Part shown: positions 25,123 to 33,671 of the stretch, piece by piece
Layout: each line of letters starts with the position of its first letter
Position numbering within the stretch: position 1 is the first letter of the stretch
Assembly: GCF_029868385.1 (NCBI RefSeq)
Contig: NZ_JARWNX010000056.1
Location: 202,488 to 266,487, forward strand
DNA: 64,000 nucleotides
DNA from: Nocardia cyriacigeorgica
Lineage (GTDB): Bacteria; Actinomycetota; Actinomycetes; Mycobacteriales; Mycobacteriaceae
Direction of reading: 5' to 3'
Notes under the pieces: model-generated
What the model saw: the letters and a program-made list of their open reading frames with translations, nothing else
What the model was told of the DNA's origin: nothing
The model's database searches: none
Program-made: the position numbers and the translations under genes

Positions 25123-27138
25123 TCAGTTCGAGTCGGGCGGTTCCGCACCCTCCGAGATATCCGGCAGTCGGTCCGCGCCCCAACTCCGATGCACGTAGCC
25201 GATGACGCTGTCGAGTTCGGCCCGGTCCACCGAAGCCGGTTCGCCCGATTCCAGCGGGTCGAAATGGAAGATGTAGAGGCGCGAGGCGAACTGGTCGAAA
25301 GGTAGCGACGCTTCACCGAAGCGTTCACCGTGCCCGGCCGTACCGACGACGACGCCGTCGCCCCAGTCCTGGCCGCTGTCGTTGTTGGGGTTGTAGAAGT
25401 AGACCCGCATCGTCTCCTGCGGGTCCAGAGTGACCCGCAGGATGGTGATGGCGTGCCAGCCGACGAAGCGGGCCGCGCTGTCGGTGACGGCGATACCGGC
25501 CGGTTGCGGGTGGATCAGGGGCTGGTTGCCGTTGTGGAAGGGGTGGTAGCAGGCGTAGAAGTGGCGCAGGAATTCGTCGAGGTCGGTGAGCTGCCCGGTC
25601 GCCACGTCGACGTTGATGCGGAAGCCTCGTCCCGACCACCAGCCGTGGAACTCGGGATTGATCCACCGGTGCGGATCGCCTTCCCGGCCCACGCAGCAGC
25701 GTCCCATTTCGGCATAGATGCGATCCAGATGGGGAACCACCAGCAGTGATACCGGGTCCAGATCGAGCGGCAGCGTGGTGGCGACTCCCCCGTCGCTGTC
25801 TTTCGAGGAGATCAGTTGTCCCTCGAAATGCATGACGATCTCGTCGTCACGCGCCGCCCACGCCAAGGTCTGTAGGAGATAGTCGGGATCGTTGTAGGCC
25901 CACATCGACAGTGCGCGCGCCGATTGACAGGTGGGATTATCGCCCTGGCCGACGCCGAGGGGCAGCCCGAGAATCGACAACATGCCCGACACCAGCCAGG
26001 CGCGTGCCGACGGCACCGGCCCGTAGACCTGCGTCAGCCGGGCGCTCGCGGTCGGCGACAAGCGCAGTGACAGTTGCCGCCACAGCGCGGGCGCGACCGG
26101 CGGTTGATAGAGGATCCCGCGTTCGAGCATGAGCGCGAGTCCGTAGATGCACTGGGCGGTTTCGACGTGCACGGCCGCGTCGATCAGGCTGTGCACCAGT
26201 TCGTGATAGCAGAGCAGGCAGTCGCGGCCGGTACTGGACAAGCCCATCGACTCGGCGAGCAGATATTCGCCCTTTTCCTGGAGGAAACGCAGCAGCACCG
26301 CGTGATAGGGCGATACCAGGCCGGTGTCGTGCATCGACCGCGCGAAACCCGCCGCCTCGTATTGCAGCGCGCTGTCGTCCATTTTCTCCAGCCGAGCGCG
26401 ATACACCTCGACCCCCGGGTCCTCCCGGCACGCATCGGTCGTGGCGTAGAGGCTGCTGATCAGGCGGTCCGCGCCGAGACCGCTGGCGCCGAGATCGATA
26501 TCGGGATTGTTGCGGGCCACCGCGATCTGGGTGATCATCCGCTTCACCGGCTCGACCTGGATGGGCCGTTGCCGCAGTATCCGCCAGATCTCGTCCACCA
26601 GATGCTCGAGCACCTTCTCGTAGCCCACCTCCTCCACGAGATGGTGCAGCAGGGCCCGTGACACCTGCGCCATCCGCCCCTGCCGCACCCGCTCGGCCTC
26701 GGTGGGCGGGGTGAACAGCAGGGACAGATTGATCGCCAACACCTGCGACAGGTGGTGGTGGGCGTGTTCGGCGGAAACCATCGTGTGCGGGTAGTCGCCC
26801 TTGGCGACGGCCAGCAGGCGCAGGTTGCTGACGGTCTCGAGCACGACGGTGTCGGCGTTGGCGCTGCCGAGCGAACCGGCGCTCAATGTCGGGAGGAGGA
26901 TCTGCGGTCGCGCCCAATCGGTGCCGAGGAACAGCCCGGCGGCCTCGAGCCGGGCCGCGCGCTCGCGCACCGCGGCGCACCCGCCGGGCAGCAGCAATAC
27001 CTGACGCAACGCCTCGAATATCCGCGGCAGTTTGAGATGCTTGCCGAAATCATTGGCGTCCATGAGTGACCGCGTGGCGTCGTCCAACCGGGCCACACGT
27101 CTGTCCAGGGCTGCGCTATCGCTGCTGAGCGGACTCAA
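25123..27138 (-). CDS. Large protein with C-terminal papain-like Cys/His/Asn pattern, unknown function
   Basis: A 671-residue protein with no family I can name. Residues about 1-380 are mostly helical. In the C-terminal third a sequence GDNPTCQSARALSMW (Cys at the start of a helix after N-x-T) is followed about 150 residues later by FVGWHAITILRV and then YFYNPNND, the Cys, His and Asn order of papain-fold cysteine peptidases or transglutaminase-like enzymes. GRCCVGREGD and CYHPFHNGNQPL lie between. The start is TTG 27138 with GGGAGG 9 nt upstream. It follows the ATP-grasp gene by 38 bp in the same operon. A role in peptide or isopeptide making or cleaving is inference only. Confidence 0.75.
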   Translation of the reverse strand: MSPLSSDSAALDRRVARLDDATRSLMDANDFGKHLKLPRIFEALRQVLLLPGGCAAVRERAARLEAAGLFLGTDWARPQILLPTLSAGSLGSANADTVVLETVSNLRLLAVAKGDYPHTMVSAEHAHHHLSQVLAINLSLLFTPPTEAERVRQGRMAQVSRALLHHLVEEVGYEKVLEHLVDEIWRILRQRPIQVEPVKRMITQIAVARNNPDIDLGASGLGADRLISSLYATTDACREDPGVEVYRARLEKMDDSALQYEAAGFARSMHDTGLVSPYHAVLLRFLQEKGEYLLAESMGLSSTGRDCLLCYHELVHSLIDAAVHVETAQCIYGLALMLERGILYQPPVAPALWRQLSLRLSPTASARLTQVYGPVPSARAWLVSGMLSILGLPLGVGQGDNPTCQSARALSMWAYNDPDYLLQTLAWAARDDEIVMHFEGQLISSKDSDGGVATTLPLDLDPVSLLVVPHLDRIYAEMGRCCVGREGDPHRWINPEFHGWWSGRGFRINVDVATGQLTDLDEFLRHFYACYHPFHNGNQPLIHPQPAGIAVTDSAARFVGWHAITILRVTLDPQETMRVYFYNPNNDSGQDWGDGVVVGTAGHGERFGEASLPFDQFASRLYIFHFDPLESGEPASVDRAELDSVIGYVHRSWGADRLPDISEGAEPPDSN

Positions 27139-27176
27139 TCAAGGGTTCCTCCCGTGAGCCGTTCCGGTGGAACGGA

Positions 27177-28424
27177 TCAGATATAGAAATCGAGTTCTTC
27201 CTGCCGCTTCAGCAGATCCCGCAGACAGTACGGATCGTCGCCGAAGAAGTACAGCAGGCCCCAATGGTTGCCGAACGCAGTGCGTTTGGTGACCTTCTCC
27301 TCCAGGGGCGAGGTGAGTTCATGGGATTCGAAGTACTCGTGATCCTCGGTCTCCTCCGGCATCGACAGCTCGTTGACCACCCGGCGGCGCGGATACACCC
27401 CGAAGCAGCCCGCATGCCCTTTCGCGTCCACCACTTCCCTGGGGAAGAAATCCATGATCTCCTGCTCGGTCGTCCTCGGATCGAAGGCCAGGACGAGCGC
27501 GTGATAGGCATTGAAGCCGTACGCGCGCTCGAGCAGCTCGAACACCTTGAAACCCGGTGGCCGATAGGCGACTTCACCGAAATACATCTCACCGTCGCTG
27601 GTGACGAAGTACTCCGGGTGCACGAACCCGAACTCGATATCGAACGTCTTGATCAGCTTCTCGACCTGGCGGGTGATCTCCGGCCGGTACCGCTCCAATT
27701 CCGGTGTGGCCGGTACGAACACCGAGTAGCCGAGCGTCACGTATTCGGAGATGTTCAGGAAACGGATCTTGCCGTCGTGTATCCACGCCTCGACCGCGAA
27801 CTCCCAGCCGTCGAGATGGGATTCCATCAGCACCGGGAATTCCTCATCGGGGATCGTCTCGATATCGTCGGCGGTGCGGATCACCCGATGGCCGAGGCAG
27901 CCCGCCTTGTCGAAGGCCTTGATGTGGATCGGATCGTTGGGGTCGCCGTCCAGCTTGAGCAGGGTCTGGTTGACGCGTTTCAGGAAACGGATCACATCGT
28001 CACGCTCGTGTGCCTCCTCGAAGATGCCGACCCGGATGCCACCGAGCTGCGCCCTGCGTTTCATCAACGCTTTGTCGCGTAGCAGCATCGCCTGCCCGAA
28101 CAGGCGGGGATTGCCCAGCAGCACGGCATTGATCGCGCCCGCCCATTCGACGGTTTCCTCGAAGATCGGGATGGCGACATCCACCCCCATATCTTGTAGC
28201 GTCTCGGCGATCTCCATCGACCGATCGTTGAGACGTTCGAAATTCCATGGCACATAGGGAATCCCGTGTTCGGCACAGTATCCCTGTACCCATTCCGGCG
28301 CCACGACGACATACCGCCGGTCGAACCGGTCCACGGCGTCCACGGCGTTCACACTCCAGCCGAGCAAGGCCACATAGCCCTTGTCCGGATTTCGATTCTT
28401 CGGCTCCCGGGTTGACAACGACAA
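27177..28424 (-). CDS. ATP-grasp ligase of unknown substrate
   Basis: About 415 residues. The N-terminal pre-ATP-grasp part starts YVALLGWSVNAVDAVDRF; the ATP-grasp core has the lysine segment IHIKAFDKAG, an E-bearing hinge FPVLMESHLDGWEFAVEAWI, and the metal site VHPEYFV-x3-GEMYFGEVAYRPPG. These ligases join a carboxylate to an amine through acyl-phosphate, as in D-Ala-D-Ala ligase, carnosine synthase or RiPP and peptide ligases. TTG 28424 (or 28418) is chosen because GGGGAGAAGG lies directly upstream; ATG 28460 is possible but has no ribosome site. The downstream partner also begins with TTG. It is preceded by a 28-residue membrane peptide gene. Confidence 0.82.
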   Translation of the reverse strand: MSLSTREPKNRNPDKGYVALLGWSVNAVDAVDRFDRRYVVVAPEWVQGYCAEHGIPYVPWNFERLNDRSMEIAETLQDMGVDVAIPIFEETVEWAGAINAVLLGNPRLFGQAMLLRDKALMKRRAQLGGIRVGIFEEAHERDDVIRFLKRVNQTLLKLDGDPNDPIHIKAFDKAGCLGHRVIRTADDIETIPDEEFPVLMESHLDGWEFAVEAWIHDGKIRFLNISEYVTLGYSVFVPATPELERYRPEITRQVEKLIKTFDIEFGFVHPEYFVTSDGEMYFGEVAYRPPGFKVFELLERAYGFNAYHALVLAFDPRTTEQEIMDFFPREVVDAKGHAGCFGVYPRRRVVNELSMPEETEDHEYFESHELTSPLEEKVTKRTAFGNHWGLLYFFGDDPYCLRDLLKRQEELDFYI

Positions 28425-28520
28425 ACCTTCTCCCCTTTCGACCGCTTTTGCACAACTCATGATCCCGAGGCCGCCATCGAATCCCGCGAACAATTCGACA
28501 CCTCGCCCACCATGACGTAC

Positions 28521-28541
28521 GTCCGGCACATCCTGCCGGAC
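28521..28541 (-). promoter_or_regulatory. Perfect 8-bp hairpin between the membrane peptide gene and the ATP-grasp gene
   Basis: GTCCGGCA (28521-28528) and TGCCGGAC (28534-28541) pair around a 5-nt loop. It lies 21 bp after the small gene's stop and about 97 bp before the ATP-grasp start, so it could be a partial terminator or an attenuator that sets a higher level of the peptide than of the enzymes. Confidence 0.45.
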
Positions 28542-28561
28542 GATGAATATGTCCCCGCGAA

Positions 28562-28648
28562 TTATTTCGCGTCGAGGCGATACAACATCACCGCGAACAG
28601 CACGATGATCACGCTCGGTATCAGCAACACCGCAAGTGCGCTCGTCAT
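28562..28648 (-). CDS. 28-residue single-span membrane peptide
   Basis: ATG 28648 opens a 29-codon frame coding 28 residues: MTSALAVLLIPSVII then VLFAVMLYRLDAK. It is a single hydrophobic helix (about residues 5-22) with a short positively charged end, N-out/C-in by the positive-inside rule. A GAGGCGG motif lies about 8-12 nt upstream. It is in the same direction as the ATP-grasp and 671-residue genes and lies nearest the promoter side. The coherent hydrophobicity and basic C-terminus argue for a real gene, though its size makes chance possible. It may anchor or regulate the complex, or be unrelated; I see no resemblance to a graspetide precursor (no core Thr/Glu pattern). Confidence 0.5.
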   Translation of the reverse strand: MTSALAVLLIPSVIIVLFAVMLYRLDAK

Positions 28649-28907
28649 CGGGAAACACCGCCTCGTAACGGCGATATGACATCGGAGGACGCGCATCCGA
28701 GCGAGCGAAAACGCTTCCACGGATGTGTCTCTGAGCCGGATCGTTGTATCACCGTCATCATCCAGGGTTACCCCACCGAGCCCGTCGCCAAACCGTTACC
28801 GCGGCGCGGCGGCGCGAACGGCCCGCGCTCGATCAGGTCTCGCTTTGCCTGTGCGGCTGCATCGAAGGCGGTGTGCGGGGTATGCCCGGTAGGAAAGGAG
28901 GACCGCG

Positions 28908-29318
28908 ATGAGTAGTTCGCTCTCCGGTCGCCGACCCGCCCGCCGCATGGTTGGCGTGATCTTTGTTGCCGCGGCGCTCGGCGCGTGCGCGAATGATTCC
29001 GACGGCGATCACACCTCCCCGATACCGACTCCCGCTCCGCCCGGGACGGTGAGCCCGGCCGCGGCCGAACAGCTCTGCGACATGATCCTCGTCGATCTCG
29101 ACTTCTGGCGCGTACAGGGGCCGGGCGTCGGCCGGATCGCGTTCGAAGGGTATGTACGGGCCTGGGCGGCCGAGTACGAGTCGGCGCACGCGCTCATCCT
29201 TCACGACCCCGGCTTCATCGACGAGATGACGATCCAGCAGTGCCCGCAGGTGCGTGAGCGCGCGCTGGTGGCCCTCGACGTGGACGATCTGGCGTCGGGC
29301 CTGGTCGGCTACACGTGA
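28908..29318 (+). CDS. Small secreted lipoprotein, unknown function
   Basis: A 136-residue protein with a signal peptide (VGVIFVAAALGAC, lipobox LGAC with Cys at about residue 27), a Pro/Thr-rich linker (TSPIPTPAPPGTVSP), and a short helical domain with two cysteines (QLCDMILVDLDFW and QQCPQVRERAL). ATG 28908 has a strong AGGAAAGGAGG just upstream. It is divergent from the ATP-grasp operon across 259 bp. Confidence 0.78.
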   Translation: MSSSLSGRRPARRMVGVIFVAAALGACANDSDGDHTSPIPTPAPPGTVSPAAAEQLCDMILVDLDFWRVQGPGVGRIAFEGYVRAWAAEYESAHALILHDPGFIDEMTIQQCPQVRERALVALDVDDLASGLVGYT

Positions 29319-29593
29319 CCCCGCCGCGGCACGCCCACCGGCCTGGTCGACCGTCCGGTAGGGCGGCGCGATTATTGCGAGACATTCCCCGGAAGAGAAT
29401 TGTGGATATCTACGATCAATCCGCGTCGTCCGGTTGAAGAATCAAAATTCGCCGCGACGGCGAGCCGCCGCCCGGAAACCGTGGTCTGATCGTTTCCGTC
29501 CCGACCCGGAATCCACAATCAACTGTTACCCGGGATCACACTGACATTTCTGGGTCGATATCACCGGCCCACGAAAAGAAGGACGGCTCATCA

Positions 29594-30373
29594 GTGCTGC
29601 GCACCCGAGGATCGCGGACCGCTCTGTCCGCTCTCGCACTCGCGGCGAGCTTTTCGCTCGTCGCACCGACGTCGACCATGGCCGCACCGCGGACCGCCGA
29701 GCAGGCGGGCGTCGCGTCGATCGCGGAAAACGTGCCCTCCGAGACGCTCGCCGCACTGGCGCCGACCATCGTCGGCGTGATCTCCGCCCCCACCCCGATC
29801 GCCGGTGGCGCACCCACGGCGATTCTGGCCCAGGCGCGGGTACTGCTCGCCACGCCGGGTATTCCCGCGCAGGTCAGGTCGACGCTGGAGCGGGTCATCA
29901 CCTTCCTCGACGGCAGCGGTGGCGGCGGCCCGGAACTGCCGCCGTCGGACGGTCCGCGGATCGCCCAGTTCCTCTACCCCACCATCGGTAGGGGGTGCAT
30001 CGGCCCCACCTCCGATTCCATCGGCACCGCGCTCGCCGTGCCCGGCCCGGCGGATCTGCCGCCACCCGGCCCCAGGGCGGGCCAGACCGCGTTCGTTCTC
30101 ACCGCGCTCGGCACCAAAACCCCTGCGGCCGTGCAGCCTGCACCGCTGACCGTGCAGTGGGTCAACCTCGACAATCGTCGGACGGGTGTGCAGACGCTGA
30201 CCACTGCGTCCGAGATCAATGCCGACGGTCCGGCCACGTTGTCGGCCGTGGCCGATACCGGTTCCGGGCGCGTCGCGGCGGTGATCTCCGGTTCGCTCAC
30301 CACCACGGCCGCCGATTCGACCGTGCGCACCTGCACCTTCGCCCCGACCCTCGGGTTCTTCTCCGTCGCCTGA
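29594..30373 (+). CDS. Secreted protein of unknown function, envelope operon gene 1
   Basis: A 259-residue exported protein with a signal peptide cut after about residue 31 (TSTMAA-PR). The mature part has an N-terminal helical half, a GSGGGG linker, then a beta-rich C-terminal domain (LTVQWVNLDNRRTGVQTL; GRVAAVISGSLTTTAADSTVRTC) with two cysteines (GRGCIGP and VRTCTF) likely disulfide-bonded. Homologous secreted proteins of mycolata accompany DUF2613/DUF3068 genes but have no established role. The GTG start has AAGAAGGAC about 10 nt upstream. The DUF2613 gene begins 30 bp after its stop. Confidence 0.75.
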   Translation: MLRTRGSRTALSALALAASFSLVAPTSTMAAPRTAEQAGVASIAENVPSETLAALAPTIVGVISAPTPIAGGAPTAILAQARVLLATPGIPAQVRSTLERVITFLDGSGGGGPELPPSDGPRIAQFLYPTIGRGCIGPTSDSIGTALAVPGPADLPPPGPRAGQTAFVLTALGTKTPAAVQPAPLTVQWVNLDNRRTGVQTLTTASEINADGPATLSAVADTGSGRVAAVISGSLTTTAADSTVRTCTFAPTLGFFSVA

Positions 30374-30403
30374 AGCCGACACCACACACTGGAGTTCCGT
30401 TCT

Positions 30404-30574
30404 ATGAAGTCAGCCGTTCCCGGCCTGGTCAGTGGCCTGGCGGGCGCGACCCTCGGGGTGATAGCCGTTTTCGGCATCACCGCGGGTGTGCAGCAGAATT
30501 CGATCCCGGCCCTCGAACCGGCCGCCGATCCCGGCTCGTCGCAGCTGGGCGACGTCGCCTACGGCCGCCGATGA
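30404..30574 (+). CDS. DUF2613 small membrane protein
   Basis: ATG 30404 opens a 56-residue protein with one N-terminal transmembrane helix (VSGLAGATLGVIAVFGITAGV) followed by QQNSIPAL and a short polar end with LGDVAYGRR. The hydrophobic helix, the Q-Q-NS turn and the terminal V-YG-R are the pattern of actinobacterial DUF2613 proteins, which are about this length. A GGAG ribosome site is at 30391-30394. Its stop overlaps the start of the DUF3068 gene (ATGA), so the two are coupled. Function unknown; the conservation in mycolata suggests an envelope role. Confidence 0.82.
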   Translation: MKSAVPGLVSGLAGATLGVIAVFGITAGVQQNSIPALEPAADPGSSQLGDVAYGRR

Positions 30575-31599
30575 GCGGCGCGCGCAGGACCGTGTCCTGC
30601 CTGCTCATCGGCCTCGGCGCGCTGCTGCTCGCGGCAGCGGTCATGGTGCCCACCTATACCGTCGGCAAGGTCGCCAAGACTCCGCTGGATTTACAGATCA
30701 CCACGGTCGCCCGGAGCCTGCCCGATCAGGAAAGCCTGGTGCTGGACGCGAAATCGCTCACCTCGCCCACCGGCTCGGCCAGGGTCGACCGCGGTGTGCC
30801 GGTCGTCTCGCAGCGTTTCCTGACCGTCGAGGAACCATCGGGGGCCGACCGGATGACCGTGCAGGCGGGGCAGACCCTGCGCCGCGACGACCGCGAGGGA
30901 GACACCGGGCTGCTCACCGCCTCGATCGACCGCGTCACCATCGACCGCAAGACCGGTGAGCCGATTCCGGTGTCCCCCAACGGTTCCATCGCGCTCACCG
31001 TCGACACCTCCGGTGATTCGGTGGCCGATCCGTCGCAGCGCACGGGTTTGCAGTACCGCTTCCCGATCGGCACCGAGAAGAAGTCCTACCCGTACTTCGA
31101 TCTCAATGCCCGCGCCACCCACGATATCGACTACGTCGATGAGTCCGAGGTCGGTGGTGTGCCGGTCTATCACTTCCGCCAGACCATTCCGGTCACGAAC
31201 ATGTGGGAGGTCTTCCCGGCGGCGACGAACAAACTCACTCTCCCCGCGGCGAAATGGGGGCTGGAGGGCGACGCCCCGGTCACGATGACCCGTTTCTACA
31301 CCAATACCCGTGACGTGTGGGTCGAGCCGAGAACCGGCGCCATCCTCAAAGGCAGCGAGCAGATCCACCTGTACTACGGGCGCAGCGCCGAGCAGATCGA
31401 CGTCACGGCGCTGAAGTCCTACCTCGTCTTCGACGACGACACCATCGCCGCCCAGATGGCGGTGACCCAGGAGAGTTTGGATCGGTTGTCGCTGTTCGGC
31501 CGAATCGTTCCGATCACCTTGGGGGTCCTCGGTGGCGCGGCGCTGCTCGCGGGGATCGTCGTCGGCGTCAGGTCCCCTGGTCGCCGTCGGACGCGGTAG
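30571..31599 (+). CDS. DUF3068 (PorA-family) envelope protein
   Basis: A 342-residue protein with an N-terminal membrane helix (VSCLLIGLGALLLAAAVMV) and a C-terminal one (IVPITLGVLGGAALLAGIVVGV), enclosing a large extracytoplasmic domain with LQYRFPIGTEKKSYPYFDLNA and GVPVYHFRQTIPVTN, the DUF3068 pattern. Databases call the family 'porin PorA family', but the link to true porins is weak; it is found in mycolic-acid bacteria. Start ATG 30571 overlaps the DUF2613 stop. Confidence 0.88.
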   Translation: MSGARRTVSCLLIGLGALLLAAAVMVPTYTVGKVAKTPLDLQITTVARSLPDQESLVLDAKSLTSPTGSARVDRGVPVVSQRFLTVEEPSGADRMTVQAGQTLRRDDREGDTGLLTASIDRVTIDRKTGEPIPVSPNGSIALTVDTSGDSVADPSQRTGLQYRFPIGTEKKSYPYFDLNARATHDIDYVDESEVGGVPVYHFRQTIPVTNMWEVFPAATNKLTLPAAKWGLEGDAPVTMTRFYTNTRDVWVEPRTGAILKGSEQIHLYYGRSAEQIDVTALKSYLVFDDDTIAAQMAVTQESLDRLSLFGRIVPITLGVLGGAALLAGIVVGVRSPGRRRTR

Positions 31600-31643
31600 A
31601 CCGCCCGCCCCGGCGAATTCGGTGCGGGCGCCTGGTTATCCGG

Positions 31644-32693
31644 TTACCGGGAGACGCTCGCCCGTCCGCGTACTGCCTGGCGACGGTCCGCCACGATCGT
31701 GGTGCGGCGCTGCGCCATCGCCTCGGCGGGACAGCTGCCGGTAGTGAGCGCCCGGTGGACGGCTGCCGCGTCCTCGAGGGCGTCGCGGGCGCCGACCCCG
31801 GCCGCCGGGGTGATCGCGTGGTCGGCATCGCCGATCAGCAGGACCGGAAGGGTCGGCGGCGCAGCCGCTTCCAGGGGGACGTTGCGGGCGTTGCTGACGT
31901 GCACCTCATCGGTCCGGGCGAGCAGCGCGCCGACCAGGTCACCGATCGACGGCGTGGCCTTCGTGACGGTGTCGGCCCATTCACCGGTGGGCCGCATACC
32001 GAGGTCGTCGGGCCCGTCGAGGGGGTCGCGGGCGATGCGGATGAACCAGTGGGCGGGGTGGCCGGGCCGCCAGATGTGGCCGAACGTACTGGCCGCGGCG
32101 CCGGTGGCGTCCTGCTCGGCGAAGAAATGCAGGATGTCGGGTTCGCTGTCGGGTTCGACCGGACCGGTGGTCATCCCGTACAGGACGACGTCTCCGGCGT
32201 AGACCGCGGGCCGACCGGGTTCGAGGCGGGCGCGGACCACCGAATCGATACCGTCGGCGGCGATGACGATGTCGTCGGCCGGGCTCGTCGACCCGTCGTC
32301 GTGCCGGATCAGGTGGCGGCCGGAGTCGTCGACGGTCACGTCGGTGACCGTGCGTTCATACCGGAGGTCGGCGTCCGAGGTGGCGAGGAAGTCGTTGAGC
32401 ACCCGCATCAATGAGCTGCGCAGCCAGAATCGGTGACCGCGGCTCATCGCGGCGCGGCGCCCATTGCTGCCGACGTATTCGAGTGAGTGGACCGGAGCGG
32501 AGGCCTCGTGCACGGCGTCGTCGTCCACGCCGAGATCGTGCAGGGCGCGGTGGCCGCGTTCATCGATGAACAGGAACGCGCCGCCCATATCATCGCGTGG
32601 TCGCCGTTCGTACACGGTGACGGGGACGCCGCCGCGGGCGAGGGCGCCGCCGAGGACGGTGCCGGCGATACCGCCGCCGATGATGGTGACCAT
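31644..32693 (-). CDS. FAD-dependent monooxygenase (PHBH-type)
   Basis: A 349-residue group A flavin monooxygenase. The N-terminal Rossmann fingerprint is VTIIGGGIAGTVLGGALARG with VYERR at the end of strand two; the second FAD motif is LLIGDADHAITPAAGVGARDALEDA. The middle has a DG motif (IAADGIDSVVR). It likely hydroxylates an aromatic or polyketide-like substrate with NAD(P)H. The short C-terminus argues for a minimal enzyme. It converges on the DUF3068 gene; neighbours do not reveal a pathway. Confidence 0.87.
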   Translation of the reverse strand: MVTIIGGGIAGTVLGGALARGGVPVTVYERRPRDDMGGAFLFIDERGHRALHDLGVDDDAVHEASAPVHSLEYVGSNGRRAAMSRGHRFWLRSSLMRVLNDFLATSDADLRYERTVTDVTVDDSGRHLIRHDDGSTSPADDIVIAADGIDSVVRARLEPGRPAVYAGDVVLYGMTTGPVEPDSEPDILHFFAEQDATGAAASTFGHIWRPGHPAHWFIRIARDPLDGPDDLGMRPTGEWADTVTKATPSIGDLVGALLARTDEVHVSNARNVPLEAAAPPTLPVLLIGDADHAITPAAGVGARDALEDAAAVHRALTTGSCPAEAMAQRRTTIVADRRQAVRGRASVSR

Positions 32694-32886
32694 GCGAATC
32701 TCCTACTCGGGTCGGGGTCGAGCATCCACGAGCGAGCGGTGTGGGTGACCACGCATCGGATCCACACCGGAGCGGACACCGCGAGTGCCCGGCTCCGCGA
32801 ACAGCCTACGCCCACAACCGGTATCGCGATTCGGGTACAACCGATCGGCAGGTCGGCGCTCCTACCTACGGGCCCGGCGTGCGGAC

Positions 32887-33615
32887 TCAGATGTGTCGGC
32901 CGCCGGTGACCTCCGCGACCGTTCCGGTCATATAGGAGGAGAGATCGCTGGCGTAGAACAAGGCGACCGAGGCGACCTCAGCGGGTTCACCGGCCCGCTG
33001 CATGGGGATCTCCGCCATTTTCGCCTCCCATGCCTTGGCGGGCATCGCCTCGGTCATCGCGGTGCGGATGAGTCCCGGTGCGATGACATTGACGCGCACG
33101 CCCAGATGCGCGACCTCTTTGGCGGCGGCCTTGGACAGTCCGACGATGCCCGCCTTGGCCGCCGAGTAGTTGGTCTGGCCGACGAAGCCGACCTTCCCGG
33201 AGATCGATGACAGGTTGATGATGGAGCCGCCGCCGGAGTTACGCATGATGCCCGCGGCCAGCCGGGTGCCGTTCCAGCAGCCGCGCAGGTGGACCTGGAC
33301 GACCTCGTCGAATTGCTGTTCGGTCATGGTGCGCATGGTGGCGTCACGGGTGATGCCCGCATTGTTGACCATGATGTCGAGGGGGCCGAAGGTTTCGGTG
33401 GCCGCCGCCAGCAACGCGGTCACCTCGTCGGCGGAGGTGACATCGCAGCGCACCCCGAGCGCGGGTCCGGGCAGCGCGTCGGCCGCGGCCACGGCACCGG
33501 CCTCGTCGAGATCGCCGATGACGACGCGTGCGCCGTGTTCGGCGAAGGTGCGGGCGATGGCCAGGCCGATCCCCTGGGCTCCGCCGGTGATCACGGCGGT
33601 GCGGTCGGCGAGCAT
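32887..33615 (-). CDS. FabG-like short-chain dehydrogenase/reductase
   Basis: A 242-residue classical SDR: TAVITGGAQGIGLAIA cofactor motif, NNAG at about residue 86, catalytic Ser in NLSSISG, YSAAK, and a C-terminal GTVAEVTGGRHI. It fits 3-oxoacyl-ACP/CoA reductases. ATG 33615 has AAGGACCACC just upstream; a further ATG at 33675 overlaps the acyl-CoA dehydrogenase stop and would add 20 unconserved residues. It follows the acyl-CoA dehydrogenase gene and is probably co-transcribed, forming a beta-oxidation-like pair under a divergent LysR regulator. Confidence 0.88.
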   Translation of the reverse strand: MLADRTAVITGGAQGIGLAIARTFAEHGARVVIGDLDEAGAVAAADALPGPALGVRCDVTSADEVTALLAAATETFGPLDIMVNNAGITRDATMRTMTEQQFDEVVQVHLRGCWNGTRLAAGIMRNSGGGSIINLSSISGKVGFVGQTNYSAAKAGIVGLSKAAAKEVAHLGVRVNVIAPGLIRTAMTEAMPAKAWEAKMAEIPMQRAGEPAEVASVALFYASDLSSYMTGTVAEVTGGRHI

Positions 33616-33671
33616 GGTGGTCCTTTCGGTTGGGGGACAAGGGTTCTCGGAACGGTACGGCGCGGGGTCGG

